Positions 1 through 8,041 of a stretch of DNA of 23,867 nt are shown one piece after another. The translations under genes were made by a program, and so were the position numbers. The first letter of the stretch is position 1. Every line of letters begins with the position of its first letter. The DNA is from Solimonas_A sp035476855 (GTDB lineage: Bacteria; Pseudomonadota; Gammaproteobacteria; Nevskiales; Nevskiaceae), in assembly GCA_035476855.1 (NCBI GenBank), contig DATILC010000362.1, forward strand, positions 1 to 23,867, given 5' to 3'. The notes below the pieces were generated by a model, which saw nothing but the letters and a program-made list of their open reading frames with translations, made no database searches and had not been told where the DNA came from.

Positions 1-85
1 TTGGAACCACCAAACGTCCTTCGTCGCGCCTTGCCTGGCCGCAAATCCGGTGGCATCGCAGCGATGTCCATAGCGTTAACAGGCC
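1..85. other. Downstream flank of livF, no gene recognised
   Basis: This short stretch lies beyond the livF stop codon. I see no coding region in it and no intrinsic terminator with a T-tract for the liv transcript. The only structure is a small perfect inverted repeat, CATCG-CAG-CGATG at 54-66, too short to call a terminator. Transcription of liv may therefore run past the window edge or end by Rho. Confidence 0.4.
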
Positions 86-802
86 CTAGTGTCCCAGATA
101 CGCGGCGCGGACGCGCTCGTCGGCGGCCAGTTCGGCCGCCGCACCGCTGAGCGTGATGCAGCCGGATTCCAGCACGTAGGCGCGTTTCGCAGCGGCCAGT
201 GCCATGCGCGCGTTCTGCTCGATCAGCAGGATGGCGACGCCCTGGGCGTTGATCTCGCGGATGATCGTGAAGATCTTCTCGACCATCAGTGGCGCCAGGC
301 CCATCGAGGGCTCGTCCAGCAACAGCAGGCGCGGCCGGCTCATCAGCGCGCGGCCGATCGCCAGCATCTGCTGCTCGCCGCCGGACAGCGTGCCGGCGAG
401 CTGGCGCTCGCGCTCGCGCAGGCGCGGGAACAGCGTGTAGCTGCGCTCGAGATCGGCCGCGATCGCGGCCTTGTCGTCTCGGTGGAAGGCACCCATCAGC
501 AGGTTCTCCGCCACGGTGAGGCGCGAGAAGATGCCGCGGCCCTCCGGCACCAGGGCCAGGCCGTGGCAGACGCGTTCGTGCGCGGGCAGCTGCAGCAGGT
601 CCTGGCCGGCGTAGCGGATCTGCCCCGCGACCGGGCGCAACAGGCCACCCAGGGTGTTGAGCGTGGTCGTCTTGCCGGCGCCATTGCGGCCGATCAGCGT
701 GACCAGTTCGCCTTCATCGACGTGCAGGCTGATGTCCTTGACTGCCTGGATGCCGCCGTAGGAAATGCCGAGGTTCTCGACGGAGAGCAGGGTGGAAGTC
801 AT
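86..802 (-). CDS. livF: LivF: branched-chain amino acid ABC transporter ATPase
   Basis: This is one of the two cytoplasmic ATPases that power the LivHM permease. The 238-residue product has Walker A GRNGAGKT (38-45), signature LSGGEQQ (139-145) and Walker B LLLLDEP (159-165, catalytic E164). Where most ABC ATPases have the H-loop histidine it has EQN (195-197), which is normal for LivF. The ATG at 802 is chosen because it places the family start just before LLSVENL and gives the usual length. However, I see no Shine-Dalgarno in front of it. An in-frame ATG at 841 has AGGA (847-850) five bases upstream and would add 13 residues, so the start is uncertain. It is the last gene of the liv cluster, 112 bp after livG, a gap unusually wide for this tightly packed group. 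The family assignment is firm; the exact substrate is inferred. Confidence 0.94.
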   Translation of the reverse strand: MTSTLLSVENLGISYGGIQAVKDISLHVDEGELVTLIGRNGAGKTTTLNTLGGLLRPVAGQIRYAGQDLLQLPAHERVCHGLALVPEGRGIFSRLTVAENLLMGAFHRDDKAAIAADLERSYTLFPRLRERERQLAGTLSGGEQQMLAIGRALMSRPRLLLLDEPSMGLAPLMVEKIFTIIREINAQGVAILLIEQNARMALAAAKRAYVLESGCITLSGAAAELAADERVRAAYLGH

Positions 803-826
803 AGCGCTGCGAGTAGCGTGGAGGGG

Positions 827-845
827 CCCCATGCGGAGCATGGGG
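827..845 (-). repeat. Perfect hairpin between livG and livF
   Basis: CCCCATGC, a 3-nt loop and GCATGGGG form a perfect 8-bp stem. It contains two in-frame upstream ATG codons of livF (841 and 832), while an AGGA sequence lies just upstream at 847-850. On the minus strand no T-run follows, so it is not a standard intrinsic terminator. It could hide the upstream start codon, or slow RNA decay or processing between livG and livF. That role is inference. Confidence 0.5.
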
Positions 846-853
846 ATCCTAGC

Positions 854-877
854 GTCACGAGTCGGCGCAGGCGTGAC
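854..877 (-). repeat. Second inverted repeat between livG and livF
   Basis: GTCACG at 854-859 is matched by CGTGAC at 872-877, with a 12-nt loop. It lies immediately upstream of the 827-845 hairpin on the liv transcript. The 112-bp gap between livG and livF is therefore rich in potential RNA structure. There is no T-tract. Function unknown; chance is possible for a 6-bp stem in GC-rich DNA. Confidence 0.3.
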
Positions 878-914
878 AAGGTCCTGCGGTATGAAGCAGG
901 TGACATGGGTGGAG

Positions 915-1685
915 TCACGCCGCGCCGCTCCCGAGGTAGGCCTCGATCACGCGCGGATCGGCCTGCACCTCGGCCGGCACGCCCTCGGCGATCTTCTCGC
1001 CGAAGTCGAGTACCGCGACGCGGTCGCAGAGGCCCATCACCAGCTTCACGTCGTGTTCGATCAGCAGCACGGTGATGCCGTCGGCGCGGATGCGGCCGAT
1101 CAGGTCGCGCAGCGCGTTGGTCTCGGAATGGTTCATGCCGGCCGCCGGCTCGTCCAGCGCCAGCAACTGCGGCTCGGTGGCCAGCGCGCGGGCGATCTCG
1201 AGGCGGCGCTGGTCGCCGTAGGGCAGCTCCTTGGCCAGCTTGTGCCGCGAGGCTGCGATGCCGACATAGTCCAGCAGGGCCTCGGCCTTTTCGCGGATGG
1301 CGCGCTCCTCGGCGCGCGCGGCGGGATGGCGCGTGATCGCGCCGAACACGCCGGTGCGTGTCTTGCCGTGACGCGCCACCATCACGTTCTCCAGCGCGGT
1401 CATGTGGTGGAACAGGCGGATGTTCTGGAAGGTGCGCGCGATGCCGCGGTGCACGATCAGGTGCGGCTTCATCTTCAGCGGCAGCACTTCGCCGCGGAAC
1501 CAGCGCTCGCCGCCCTCGGCCTGGTAGAGGCCGGTGATGACGTTGAACAGTGTGGTTTTGCCGGCGCCATTGGGGCCGATCAGGCCATAGACGCAGCCCT
1601 GCGGAATGGCGAGGCTGACCTGGTTGAGCGCCTTGAGACCGCCGAAGCGCTTCTCGATATTGTTCAAGCGCAGCAGGTCAGTCAT
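915..1685 (-). CDS. livG: LivG: branched-chain amino acid ABC transporter ATPase
   Basis: This is the second cytoplasmic ATPase of the importer, expected to pair with LivF under the LivHM permease. The 256-residue product has Walker A GPNGAGKT (37-44), the typical LivG signature variant LPYGDQR (154-160), Walker B LLALDEP (174-180) and H-loop His211. The C-terminal segment ending in IEAYLGSGAA is characteristic of LivG. Its ATG lies inside the end of livM: the livM stop at 1678-1680 and this start overlap by 8 bp. A strong GGAGG sits six bases upstream, within livM codons, so translational coupling is likely. Length and motifs are intact. Confidence 0.96.
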   Translation of the reverse strand: MTDLLRLNNIEKRFGGLKALNQVSLAIPQGCVYGLIGPNGAGKTTLFNVITGLYQAEGGERWFRGEVLPLKMKPHLIVHRGIARTFQNIRLFHHMTALENVMVARHGKTRTGVFGAITRHPAARAEERAIREKAEALLDYVGIAASRHKLAKELPYGDQRRLEIARALATEPQLLALDEPAAGMNHSETNALRDLIGRIRADGITVLLIEHDVKLVMGLCDRVAVLDFGEKIAEGVPAEVQADPRVIEAYLGSGAA

Positions 1686-2739
1686 GCGCTTCCTCCAGCT
1701 CCTCGCGGCGGCGGCGCGAGGGCCACAGGCCGGCAGGGCGGAACAGCATGACGATGATCAGCGCCAGGCCGAACAGCAGCATGCGCAGGTTTTCCGGGTC
1801 GACGATCATGCGGCCGAACAGCGCGCGCTGCAGCGGGTTGACGATCTCGCGCAGGAACTCGGGGGCCACGGTCAGCAGCACGGCGCCGAGGATCACGCCG
1901 GGAATGTGGCCCATGCCGCCCAGCACGACCATGCAGACCACCATCACCGATTCCATCAGCGTGAAGGACTCGGGGCTGACGAAACCCTGGAAGGCGGCGA
2001 ACAGGCAGCCGGCGATGCCGCCGAAGCTGGCGCCCATCGCGAAGGCCAGCAGCTTGACGTTGCGTGTGTTGATGCCCATGGCCTGGGCGGCGATCTCGTC
2101 CTCGCGGATCGCGACCCAGGCGCGGCCGATGCGCGAGTTCTCCAGGCGGATGCAGACGAAGATCACCAGCAGGGTCAGCGCCAGGAACAGGTAGTAGTAG
2201 GCGTAGTCGGAGGGGAAACGCTGGCCGAACAGCGTGAAGCCGCGCTCGAGGGGATGGCCGAACAGCGTCACCCCGTCGATCAGGTTGATGCCCTGCGGAC
2301 CGTTGGTGATGTTCACCGGGCGGTCGAGGTTGTTCATGAACAGGCGCACGATCTCGCCGAATCCGAGCGTGACGATCGCCAGGTAATCGCCGCGCAGGCG
2401 CAGCGTCGGCGCGCCCAGCGTCGCGCCGGCGAGGCAGGCCAGCATCCCGCCCATGGGCAGGATGATCCAGGCCGAGACGTGCCAGTCGAACTGCGGCGAG
2501 GCGAGGATCGCGAACAGGTAGGCGCCGACGGCGTAGAAGGCGATGTAGCCCAGGTCGAGCAGGCCGGCGTAGCCGACGACGATGTTGAGGCCCAGCGCCA
2601 GCATGGCGTAGAGCAGCACGAAGTCGAGCACGCGCACCCAGGAATTGCCGAAGCCGGCGCCCATCAGGAAGGGGGCCGCGAGCAGCAGCAGGGCGATGCC
2701 GGCATAGGCGAGCCGGACCTTGAGCGGGGACTTGCTCAC
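1678..2739 (-). CDS. livM: LivM: branched-chain amino acid ABC permease
   Basis: This inner-membrane permease subunit pairs with LivH to form the translocation path. The 353-residue protein is strongly hydrophobic. It has the LivM hallmarks ALGLNIVVGYAGLLDLG (48-64), RLRGDYLAIVTLGFGEI (114-130) and the cytoplasmic coupling segment IREDEIAAQAMGIN (211-224). It ends in a basic/acidic tail, RRRREELEE. I choose a GTG start at 2739, preceded by GGAG at five bases' spacing. This GTG overlaps the livH TGA as GTGA, so coupled translation is likely. A longer reading frame extends upstream to 3837 but is antiparallel noise across livH and should not be used. Confidence 0.95.
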   Translation of the reverse strand: MSKSPLKVRLAYAGIALLLLAAPFLMGAGFGNSWVRVLDFVLLYAMLALGLNIVVGYAGLLDLGYIAFYAVGAYLFAILASPQFDWHVSAWIILPMGGMLACLAGATLGAPTLRLRGDYLAIVTLGFGEIVRLFMNNLDRPVNITNGPQGINLIDGVTLFGHPLERGFTLFGQRFPSDYAYYYLFLALTLLVIFVCIRLENSRIGRAWVAIREDEIAAQAMGINTRNVKLLAFAMGASFGGIAGCLFAAFQGFVSPESFTLMESVMVVCMVVLGGMGHIPGVILGAVLLTVAPEFLREIVNPLQRALFGRMIVDPENLRMLLFGLALIIVMLFRPAGLWPSRRRREELEEAHD

Positions 2740-3665
2740 GGCCGCTCCGCGACGCGCTCGCCCATCAGGCCGGAGGGGCGGAACACCAGCACCAGGATCA
2801 GCACCATGAAGGCGAACACGTCCTGGTACTGGCTGCCGAGGAATCCGCCGGTGAAGTCGCCGATGTAGCCGGCGCCGAGGCTCTCGATGATGCCCAGCAG
2901 CAGGCCGCCGACGACCGCGCCGCCGAGGTTGCCGATGCCACCCAGCACCGCGGCGGAGAAGGCCTTGAGGCCCAGCAGGAAGCCCATGTAGGCATGCGCC
3001 TGGCCGTAGTTGGCCGACACCATCACGCCGGCGACCGAGCCCAGGCAGGAGCCGAGGATGAAGGTCATCGAGATGACGTGGTTGACGTTGACGCCCATCA
3101 GCGAGGCGACCTGCGGGCTCTGCGAGGTCGCGCGCATGGCGCGGCCCAGGCGCGTGCGGTGCACCAGCAGCATCAGGCCGGCCATCATCGCGGCGGCCAG
3201 CACCACGATCAGGATCTGCAGCGAGGTGATGGAGGCACCCAGCACCTGATGCGGCTCGGCCGGCAGGATCGAGGGGAAGGCCACGTACTGGCGGCCCCAG
3301 ATCATCATCGCCAGGTTCTGCAGCACGATCGACACGCCGATCGCGGTGATCAGCGGTGCCAGGCGCGGCGCGTTGCGCAGCGGGCGGTAGGCGACGCGCT
3401 CGATGGTGAAGCCCAGCAACGCGCAGGCCGGGATCGCCATCAGCAGGCTGAGCCCCACCAGCAGCAGGCCGGGGAGCTCCACGCCGCTGCCGATCAGCAG
3501 GTTGAGGCAGGTGATGGTCACCATCGCGCCGATCATCACGATTTCGCCATGGGCGAAATTGATCAGGCCGAGGATGCCATAGACCATGGTGTAGCCCAGC
3601 GCGATCAGGGCATAGATGCTGCCCAGGATCAGGCCGTTGATGAGCTGCTGTACCAGAATGTCCAA
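2736..3665 (-). CDS. livH: LivH: branched-chain amino acid ABC permease
   Basis: This is the inner-membrane permease partner of LivM. The 309-residue product begins DILVQQLINGLILGSIYAL and carries the LivH signature GYTMVYGILGLINFAHGE at 24-41. Hydrophobic segments run throughout, and it ends VFRPSGLMGERVAERP. The start codon read from the sequence is TTG (3663-3665), preceded by AGGA about nine bases upstream. No ATG is suitably placed near the conserved N-terminus, so TTG is the best start. A rare start may lower translation relative to the binding protein. The gene follows an intrinsic terminator (3714-3747), so its expression needs readthrough or a promoter that I cannot see. Confidence 0.94.
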   Translation of the reverse strand: MDILVQQLINGLILGSIYALIALGYTMVYGILGLINFAHGEIVMIGAMVTITCLNLLIGSGVELPGLLLVGLSLLMAIPACALLGFTIERVAYRPLRNAPRLAPLITAIGVSIVLQNLAMMIWGRQYVAFPSILPAEPHQVLGASITSLQILIVVLAAAMMAGLMLLVHRTRLGRAMRATSQSPQVASLMGVNVNHVISMTFILGSCLGSVAGVMVSANYGQAHAYMGFLLGLKAFSAAVLGGIGNLGGAVVGGLLLGIIESLGAGYIGDFTGGFLGSQYQDVFAFMVLILVLVFRPSGLMGERVAERP

Positions 3666-3713
3666 ACGAGGGTCCTGCTGGAATGGCGCCGCGACTGCAG
3701 CTTAAGCAAGGTC

Positions 3714-3747
3714 GCGAAAAAGACAATGCCCGCAGGGGCGGGCATTG
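3714..3747 (-). terminator. Intrinsic terminator between binding-protein gene and livH
   Basis: On the minus strand a perfect 10-bp stem, CAATGCCCGC / GCGGGCATTG (3724-3747, 4-nt loop), is followed directly by TCTTTTT. This is a textbook Rho-independent terminator, 16 bp after the stop codon of the binding-protein gene and about 60 bp before the livH start. Partial readthrough would give more binding protein than permease and ATPase, an established strategy in ABC import operons. The structure is seen directly; the readthrough ratio is inference. Confidence 0.85.
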
Positions 3748-3763
3748 GAGGCATCGGATGCGT

Positions 3764-4972
3764 TCAGGGAGTAGGGGCGGGCGCGGCGGCCGGTCCGCCG
3801 ATGGTCTTGAGTACCTTCCAATCGCCGTTCTCGACACGGTAGACCGTGATCGCGCCGTTGGACAGGTCGCCCTTGTCGTCGAAACCGATCGACGCGGTGA
3901 CGCCTTCGTGCCGGGTCTTGGCCATCTCCGGCAGGTACTTGGCCGGATCGATCGAACCGGCGCGCTGCATCGCCTCCGCCACCACCATCACCGCGTCGTA
4001 GCAGTAGGGGGCATAGAGCTGGATCGTGCCGTACTTGGCCTCGAAGCGCTGCTTGAACTGCGGGCCCTTGGGCATGACTTCCAGCGGCACGCCGGGCAGG
4101 GAGGCGGTTGCACCCTCGGCCGCCGGGCCGGCGAGCTTCATGAACTCCGCGGTATGCACGCCGTCGCCGCCGAGGAACTGCGCCTTCAGGCCCAGCGTCT
4201 TCATCTGCCGGGTCATCGGCGCGCCCTGGCCGTCCATGCCGCCGTAGAACAGCAGGTCCGGGCCCACGCCCTTGATCTTGGTCAGGATCGCGGTGAAGTC
4301 GGAAGCCTTGTCGTTGGTGTACTCGCGCACCACGACCTTGCCGCCGCTGGCCATTACGGCCTTCTCGAACTCATCGGCCAGGCCCTGGCCGTAGGCGGAG
4401 CGGTCGTCGATGATCGCGATCTTCTTCGCGCCCATGTCCTGTACCGCGAACTCGCCCAGCACCTTGCCCTGCTGCACGTCGTTGGCCATGACGCGGAAGG
4501 CGTTGGCATAGCCCTGCTGCGTGTACTTGGGGTTGGTCGCCGAGGGCGACACCTCGACGATGCCGGCGTCGTGATAGATACGCGAAGCGGGGATCGTGGT
4601 GCCGGAGTTCAGGTGGCCGATGATGGCGTTGACACCGTCGTCGACGAACTTCTTGGCGACGGTCGTGGCCACGCGCGGATCGGCCTGGTCATCCTCCGAC
4701 AGCAACTCGAAGCGCACCTTCCTGCCGCCGATCTCGAAGCCCTTGGCGTTGAGATCGTCGACGGCGAGACGCACGCCGCTCTCGTTGTCCTTGCCCAGGT
4801 GGGCCTGCGGTCCGGTCAGCGGCGCAGCGTGGCCCAGCTTCACCACCAGCGTGTCGCCGCCCGCGGTCGGGGCTGCACCGGTGGCCGGTGTCTCTGCCTT
4901 CTTGCCGCAGGCCGACAGGCCCAGGGCGCCGGCAAGCGCGGCCAACAGCACGATATTCTTCATGGGGTTCAT
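3764..4972 (-). CDS. Branched-chain amino acid ABC transporter substrate-binding lipoprotein
   Basis: This is the extracytoplasmic binding protein of the HAAT importer (LivJ/LivK-like, periplasmic-binding fold type 1). From the ATG at 4972 it is 402 residues long. The signal peptide is KNIVLLAALAGALG followed by lipobox LSAC, with lipidated Cys22 and then a flexible Ala/Thr/Pro linker. The mature domain starts LVVKLGHAAPLTGPQA and contains HLNSGTTIPASRIYHDAGIV and SPSATNP, typical of this family. GGGA lies six bases before the 4972 ATG; the ATG at 4963 is an alternative. A lipid anchor is unlike the soluble E. coli LivJ and LivK. The gene starts 36 bp after nuoN and is followed by its own terminator. 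Substrate could be branched-chain amino acids or another amide or amino acid; livJ versus livK cannot be decided. Confidence 0.93.
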   Translation of the reverse strand: MNPMKNIVLLAALAGALGLSACGKKAETPATGAAPTAGGDTLVVKLGHAAPLTGPQAHLGKDNESGVRLAVDDLNAKGFEIGGRKVRFELLSEDDQADPRVATTVAKKFVDDGVNAIIGHLNSGTTIPASRIYHDAGIVEVSPSATNPKYTQQGYANAFRVMANDVQQGKVLGEFAVQDMGAKKIAIIDDRSAYGQGLADEFEKAVMASGGKVVVREYTNDKASDFTAILTKIKGVGPDLLFYGGMDGQGAPMTRQMKTLGLKAQFLGGDGVHTAEFMKLAGPAAEGATASLPGVPLEVMPKGPQFKQRFEAKYGTIQLYAPYCYDAVMVVAEAMQRAGSIDPAKYLPEMAKTRHEGVTASIGFDDKGDLSNGAITVYRVENGDWKVLKTIGGPAAAPAPTP

Positions 4973-5008
4973 CCGTTTTCCCAACGCAATATCCGGGCCT
5001 TTCGGGCC

Positions 5009-6460
5009 TCAGGGGCGGGCCAGCTGGAACAGCGGCTCCGGGTACACGCCCAGCGCCAGCATCAGCAGCATCGACAGCAGCAGCATCACGCCGCCGGCCG
5101 ACTGGGCCCAGCTCATCGATTCGCTGACGCGCTCGTAGCCCGGCATCGGCACGAACAGCGCGCTGATCACGCGCAGGTAGTAGTAGATGCCGATGGCGCT
5201 GCCGAGCACGATGCCGCCGACCATCAGCCACAGCTGTGATTCGACGCCGACCGCGATCGCGGCGAACTTGCCGATGAAGCCGGCGGTCAGCGGGATGCCG
5301 GCCAGCGACAGCATCATCGCGGTCAGGATCGAGACAACGTAGGGACGCTGCCAGAACAGACCCTGGTACTCGTCGAGGCGCTCGCGGTCGCGCGGGCCGG
5401 CCGGGCTGGAGACCAGCGCGATCACGCCGAACACGCCCAGCGAGGTGATCAGGTAGGTCGCCATGTAGACGCCGGCGGCCTCGATCGAACGGGCGCCCGG
5501 GGCCACCAGCACGATCAGCAGGAAGCCGAAATGCGCGATCGAGGAGTAGGCCAGCAGGCGCTTGAGATTGCTCTGCTGCAGTGCCAGCAGGCTGCCGACG
5601 ATCATCGAGGCCAGGGCCAGGATCACCAGGGCCTTGACCACCAGCGGCGAGGGCGAGACGCCGGCGGCGTGGAACAGGCGCAGTGCGGCGGCGAACACGC
5701 CGGCCTTGACCACCGTTGCCAGGTAGGCCGTGACCGGTGCCGGTGCCGCTTCGTAGACGTCGGGCGTCCACTGGTGGAAGGGCACGATCGACAGCTTGAA
5801 GGCCAGCCCGGCCAGCAGCATCGCGCCGCCGGCGAGCACCATCGGTGAATGCGGGCCGGCGTGTGCCAGCACACGGGCCAGACCGACCACGTCGAGGCGA
5901 CCGGTGTCGGCGTAGATCAGCGCCAGGCCGAACAGCAGGGTGGCGGAAGCGCCGGCCGACAGCACCAGGTACTTGGCGCCGCCCTCGATGGCGCGGCGAT
6001 CCGAGGTGGCGTAGGCGACGCCGGCCACCATCGGCAGGCTCAGCAGTTCCAGGCCGATCAGCAGGGTCGCGGCGTGGTTGGCGCAGGCCAGGGTCAGGCC
6101 GCCGAGCGCGCCGAGCAGGATCAGCAGGTAGATCTCCTCGCGATCGCGCTTGTAGCCCTCGAAGTAGGCATGGCACAGGGTCATCACGCCGAGCGTGGCC
6201 ACCAGCACCAGCGCCATGTAGAAGCTGGCGAGGCTATCGACCACCACCAGCGGGGTGACGGCGACCGGACCGGCCGCGGCCGTCCAGGTAGGCAGCAGCG
6301 ACAGCAGGGTCAGGTTGAGGCCGATCACCGACAGTGCCGCGGTCAGGCGGTGGTGGCGGCGCCAGGCGATCGCCAGCATCACCACCGTGATGGTGGCGGA
6401 AATGACGAGGAACGGCAGCAGTGCCGTCAGCTGGGTCAAGTTCAGCTGGGTCGAATTCAT
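5009..6460 (-). CDS. nuoN: NuoN: NADH-quinone oxidoreductase subunit N
   Basis: This antiporter-like, proton-translocating membrane subunit of complex I lies nearest the small NuoA/H/J/K subunits. The 483-residue product has the conserved charged residues of the channel: Glu138, Lys163, Lys222, His229 and Lys252. These match E. coli NuoN Glu133, Lys158, Lys217, His224 and Lys247 with a constant offset of five. The FKLSIVPFHQWTPDVYE motif (221-237) is intact. Its ATG overlaps the nuoM stop as ATGA. It is the last nuo gene. Only 36 bp separate it from the liv binding-protein gene, with no T-tracted hairpin between. Confidence 0.97.
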   Translation of the reverse strand: MNSTQLNLTQLTALLPFLVISATITVVMLAIAWRRHHRLTAALSVIGLNLTLLSLLPTWTAAAGPVAVTPLVVVDSLASFYMALVLVATLGVMTLCHAYFEGYKRDREEIYLLILLGALGGLTLACANHAATLLIGLELLSLPMVAGVAYATSDRRAIEGGAKYLVLSAGASATLLFGLALIYADTGRLDVVGLARVLAHAGPHSPMVLAGGAMLLAGLAFKLSIVPFHQWTPDVYEAAPAPVTAYLATVVKAGVFAAALRLFHAAGVSPSPLVVKALVILALASMIVGSLLALQQSNLKRLLAYSSIAHFGFLLIVLVAPGARSIEAAGVYMATYLITSLGVFGVIALVSSPAGPRDRERLDEYQGLFWQRPYVVSILTAMMLSLAGIPLTAGFIGKFAAIAVGVESQLWLMVGGIVLGSAIGIYYYLRVISALFVPMPGYERVSESMSWAQSAGGVMLLLSMLLMLALGVYPEPLFQLARP

Positions 6461-8010
6461 GGCAAGGCTCCGGCCGTCACCGCGCCGGGCGCGGCCGAGG
6501 AATAGATCTGGTGGACGGCCTGCATCGAAGCCTGCGAGGCGTCGAGCACCGGCTGCGGATACAGGCCCAGGCCCAGCATCAGCAGCATCAGCACCAGCAT
6601 CATCGCCAGTTCGCGGGCGTTGAGGTCCTCGAGCATGCCGTCCTCGCGCGGGGTGCCGTGGAAGGCCTTCTGCACCACGATCAGCGAGTACACCGCCGCC
6701 AGGATCAGGCCGGAAGAGGCCACCACCGTTACCACCGGCGCGACGCTGAAGCTGCCGAGCAGGATCAGGAACTCGCCGACGAAGTTGCCGAGGCCGGGCA
6801 GGCCCAGCGAGGCGGCGGAGAAGAACAGCATGATCGGCGGCAGGTAGGGGAATCGGGCCCAGAGGCCGCCCATCTGGCGCAGGTCACGCGTATGCAGGCG
6901 CTCGTACAGCTCGCCGCAGAGGATGAACAGCGCGCCGGCGGACAGGCCGTGCGCGATCATCTGCACCACCACGCCCTGCAGGGCCTGCTCGGTGCCGGCG
7001 TAGATGCCGATGATGACGAAGCCCATGTGCGAGACGCTGGTGTAGGCGATCAGGCGCTTGATGTCGGTCTGCGAGAACGCCACCACCGCGCCGTAGACCA
7101 CGCTGAATGCGCCCAGCCACATCGCGATCGGCGCGAAGTCGCGCGAGACCTCGGGGAAGTAGGGAATGCCGAAGCGCAGCAGGCCGTAGGCCGCGGTCTT
7201 CAGCAGAATGCCGGCGAGGTCCACCGAACCCGCGGTCGGCGCCTGCGAGTGCGCGTCCGGCAGCCAGGTATGGAACGGCACCAGCGGCGTCTTCACCGCG
7301 AAGGCGATGAAGAAGCCGAGCATCACCAGCCAGGCCACGTCCTTGCTCATCGGCGTGTTGAGCAGGTCGTGGTAGTCGAAGCTGATCACGCCGGTGGCCT
7401 GGTGGTGCAGGAACACCATCGCCAGGATCGACAGCAGCATCAGGAAACCCGAGGCCTGGGTGAAGATGAAGAACTTGATCGCCGCGTAGACCCGACCCTT
7501 GCCGCCGGGGATGTTGTGTCCCCACAGCGCGATCAGGAAGAACATCGGCACCAGCATCATTTCCCAGAAGAAGAAGAACAGGAACATGTCCAGCGCGAGG
7601 AACACGCCGACCACGCCGCCGAGGTTCCACAGCAGGTTGAGGTGGAAGAAGCCGACGTAATGGTCGATTTCGCGCCAGGAGCAGATCACCGCCATCAGGC
7701 CGAGCAGGTTGGTCAGCACCACCAGCAGCAGCGACAGGCCGTCCAGGCCCAGGTGCACGCTGATGCCCAGGGACGGGATCCAGGCAGCCCTGAACTCGAC
7801 GCTCCACTGCGGCAGCGCGCCGGGGGTGGCCATGAAGCCGGTGCCGGTGACGGAGTAGTCGCCGGTGGCCCAGAGCCATAGCGAGATCGACAGGCCCAGC
7901 AGCATCGTCAGCAGCGCGATCCAGCGCGGCACGCCCAGCGACCAGCGCTCGGACTGCCAGCTCAGCAGGCCACCGATGAAGGGAATCAGGATCAGCCAGA
8001 CCAGAACCAT
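6457..8010 (-). CDS. nuoM: NuoM: NADH-quinone oxidoreductase subunit M
   Basis: This is the middle antiporter-like subunit of the complex I membrane arm and carries one proton pathway. In the 517-residue product I see Glu150 in FFFFWEMMLVPMFFL, Lys240 in FAVKTPLVPFHTWLPDAH, and Lys271 in the ILLKTAAYGLLRF helix. These correspond to the essential Glu144, Lys234 and Lys265 of E. coli NuoM. The gene starts 31 bp after nuoL, with AAGGA upstream, and overlaps nuoN by 4 bp. No truncation is visible. Confidence 0.98.
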   Translation of the reverse strand: MVLVWLILIPFIGGLLSWQSERWSLGVPRWIALLTMLLGLSISLWLWATGDYSVTGTGFMATPGALPQWSVEFRAAWIPSLGISVHLGLDGLSLLLVVLTNLLGLMAVICSWREIDHYVGFFHLNLLWNLGGVVGVFLALDMFLFFFFWEMMLVPMFFLIALWGHNIPGGKGRVYAAIKFFIFTQASGFLMLLSILAMVFLHHQATGVISFDYHDLLNTPMSKDVAWLVMLGFFIAFAVKTPLVPFHTWLPDAHSQAPTAGSVDLAGILLKTAAYGLLRFGIPYFPEVSRDFAPIAMWLGAFSVVYGAVVAFSQTDIKRLIAYTSVSHMGFVIIGIYAGTEQALQGVVVQMIAHGLSAGALFILCGELYERLHTRDLRQMGGLWARFPYLPPIMLFFSAASLGLPGLGNFVGEFLILLGSFSVAPVVTVVASSGLILAAVYSLIVVQKAFHGTPREDGMLEDLNARELAMMLVLMLLMLGLGLYPQPVLDASQASMQAVHQIYSSAAPGAVTAGALP

Positions 8011-8041
8011 TGCGGTCGTTCCTTGATTTTTTCCGGGCGGG

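Noticed and set aside
86..841. LivF starting at 841 as the main call
   Set aside because: It has a better ribosome site but adds 13 residues absent from the usual family N-terminus. Kept as an alternative rather than the primary start.
1606..2868. A 420-codon plus-strand frame opposite livM
   Set aside because: Gln/His/Asp-rich low-complexity translation antisense to a clear permease gene; no family signature.
1678..3837. One 719-codon minus-strand frame apparently fusing livH and livM
   Set aside because: The upstream part is in a different frame from real LivH and reads as Arg/Pro-rich noise. The real livM starts at the GTG at 2739, and livH occupies its own frame.
6421..7881. Long plus-strand frame opposite nuoM
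   Set aside because: His/Gln/Glu-rich mirror translation with no domain; nuoM on the other strand is complete.
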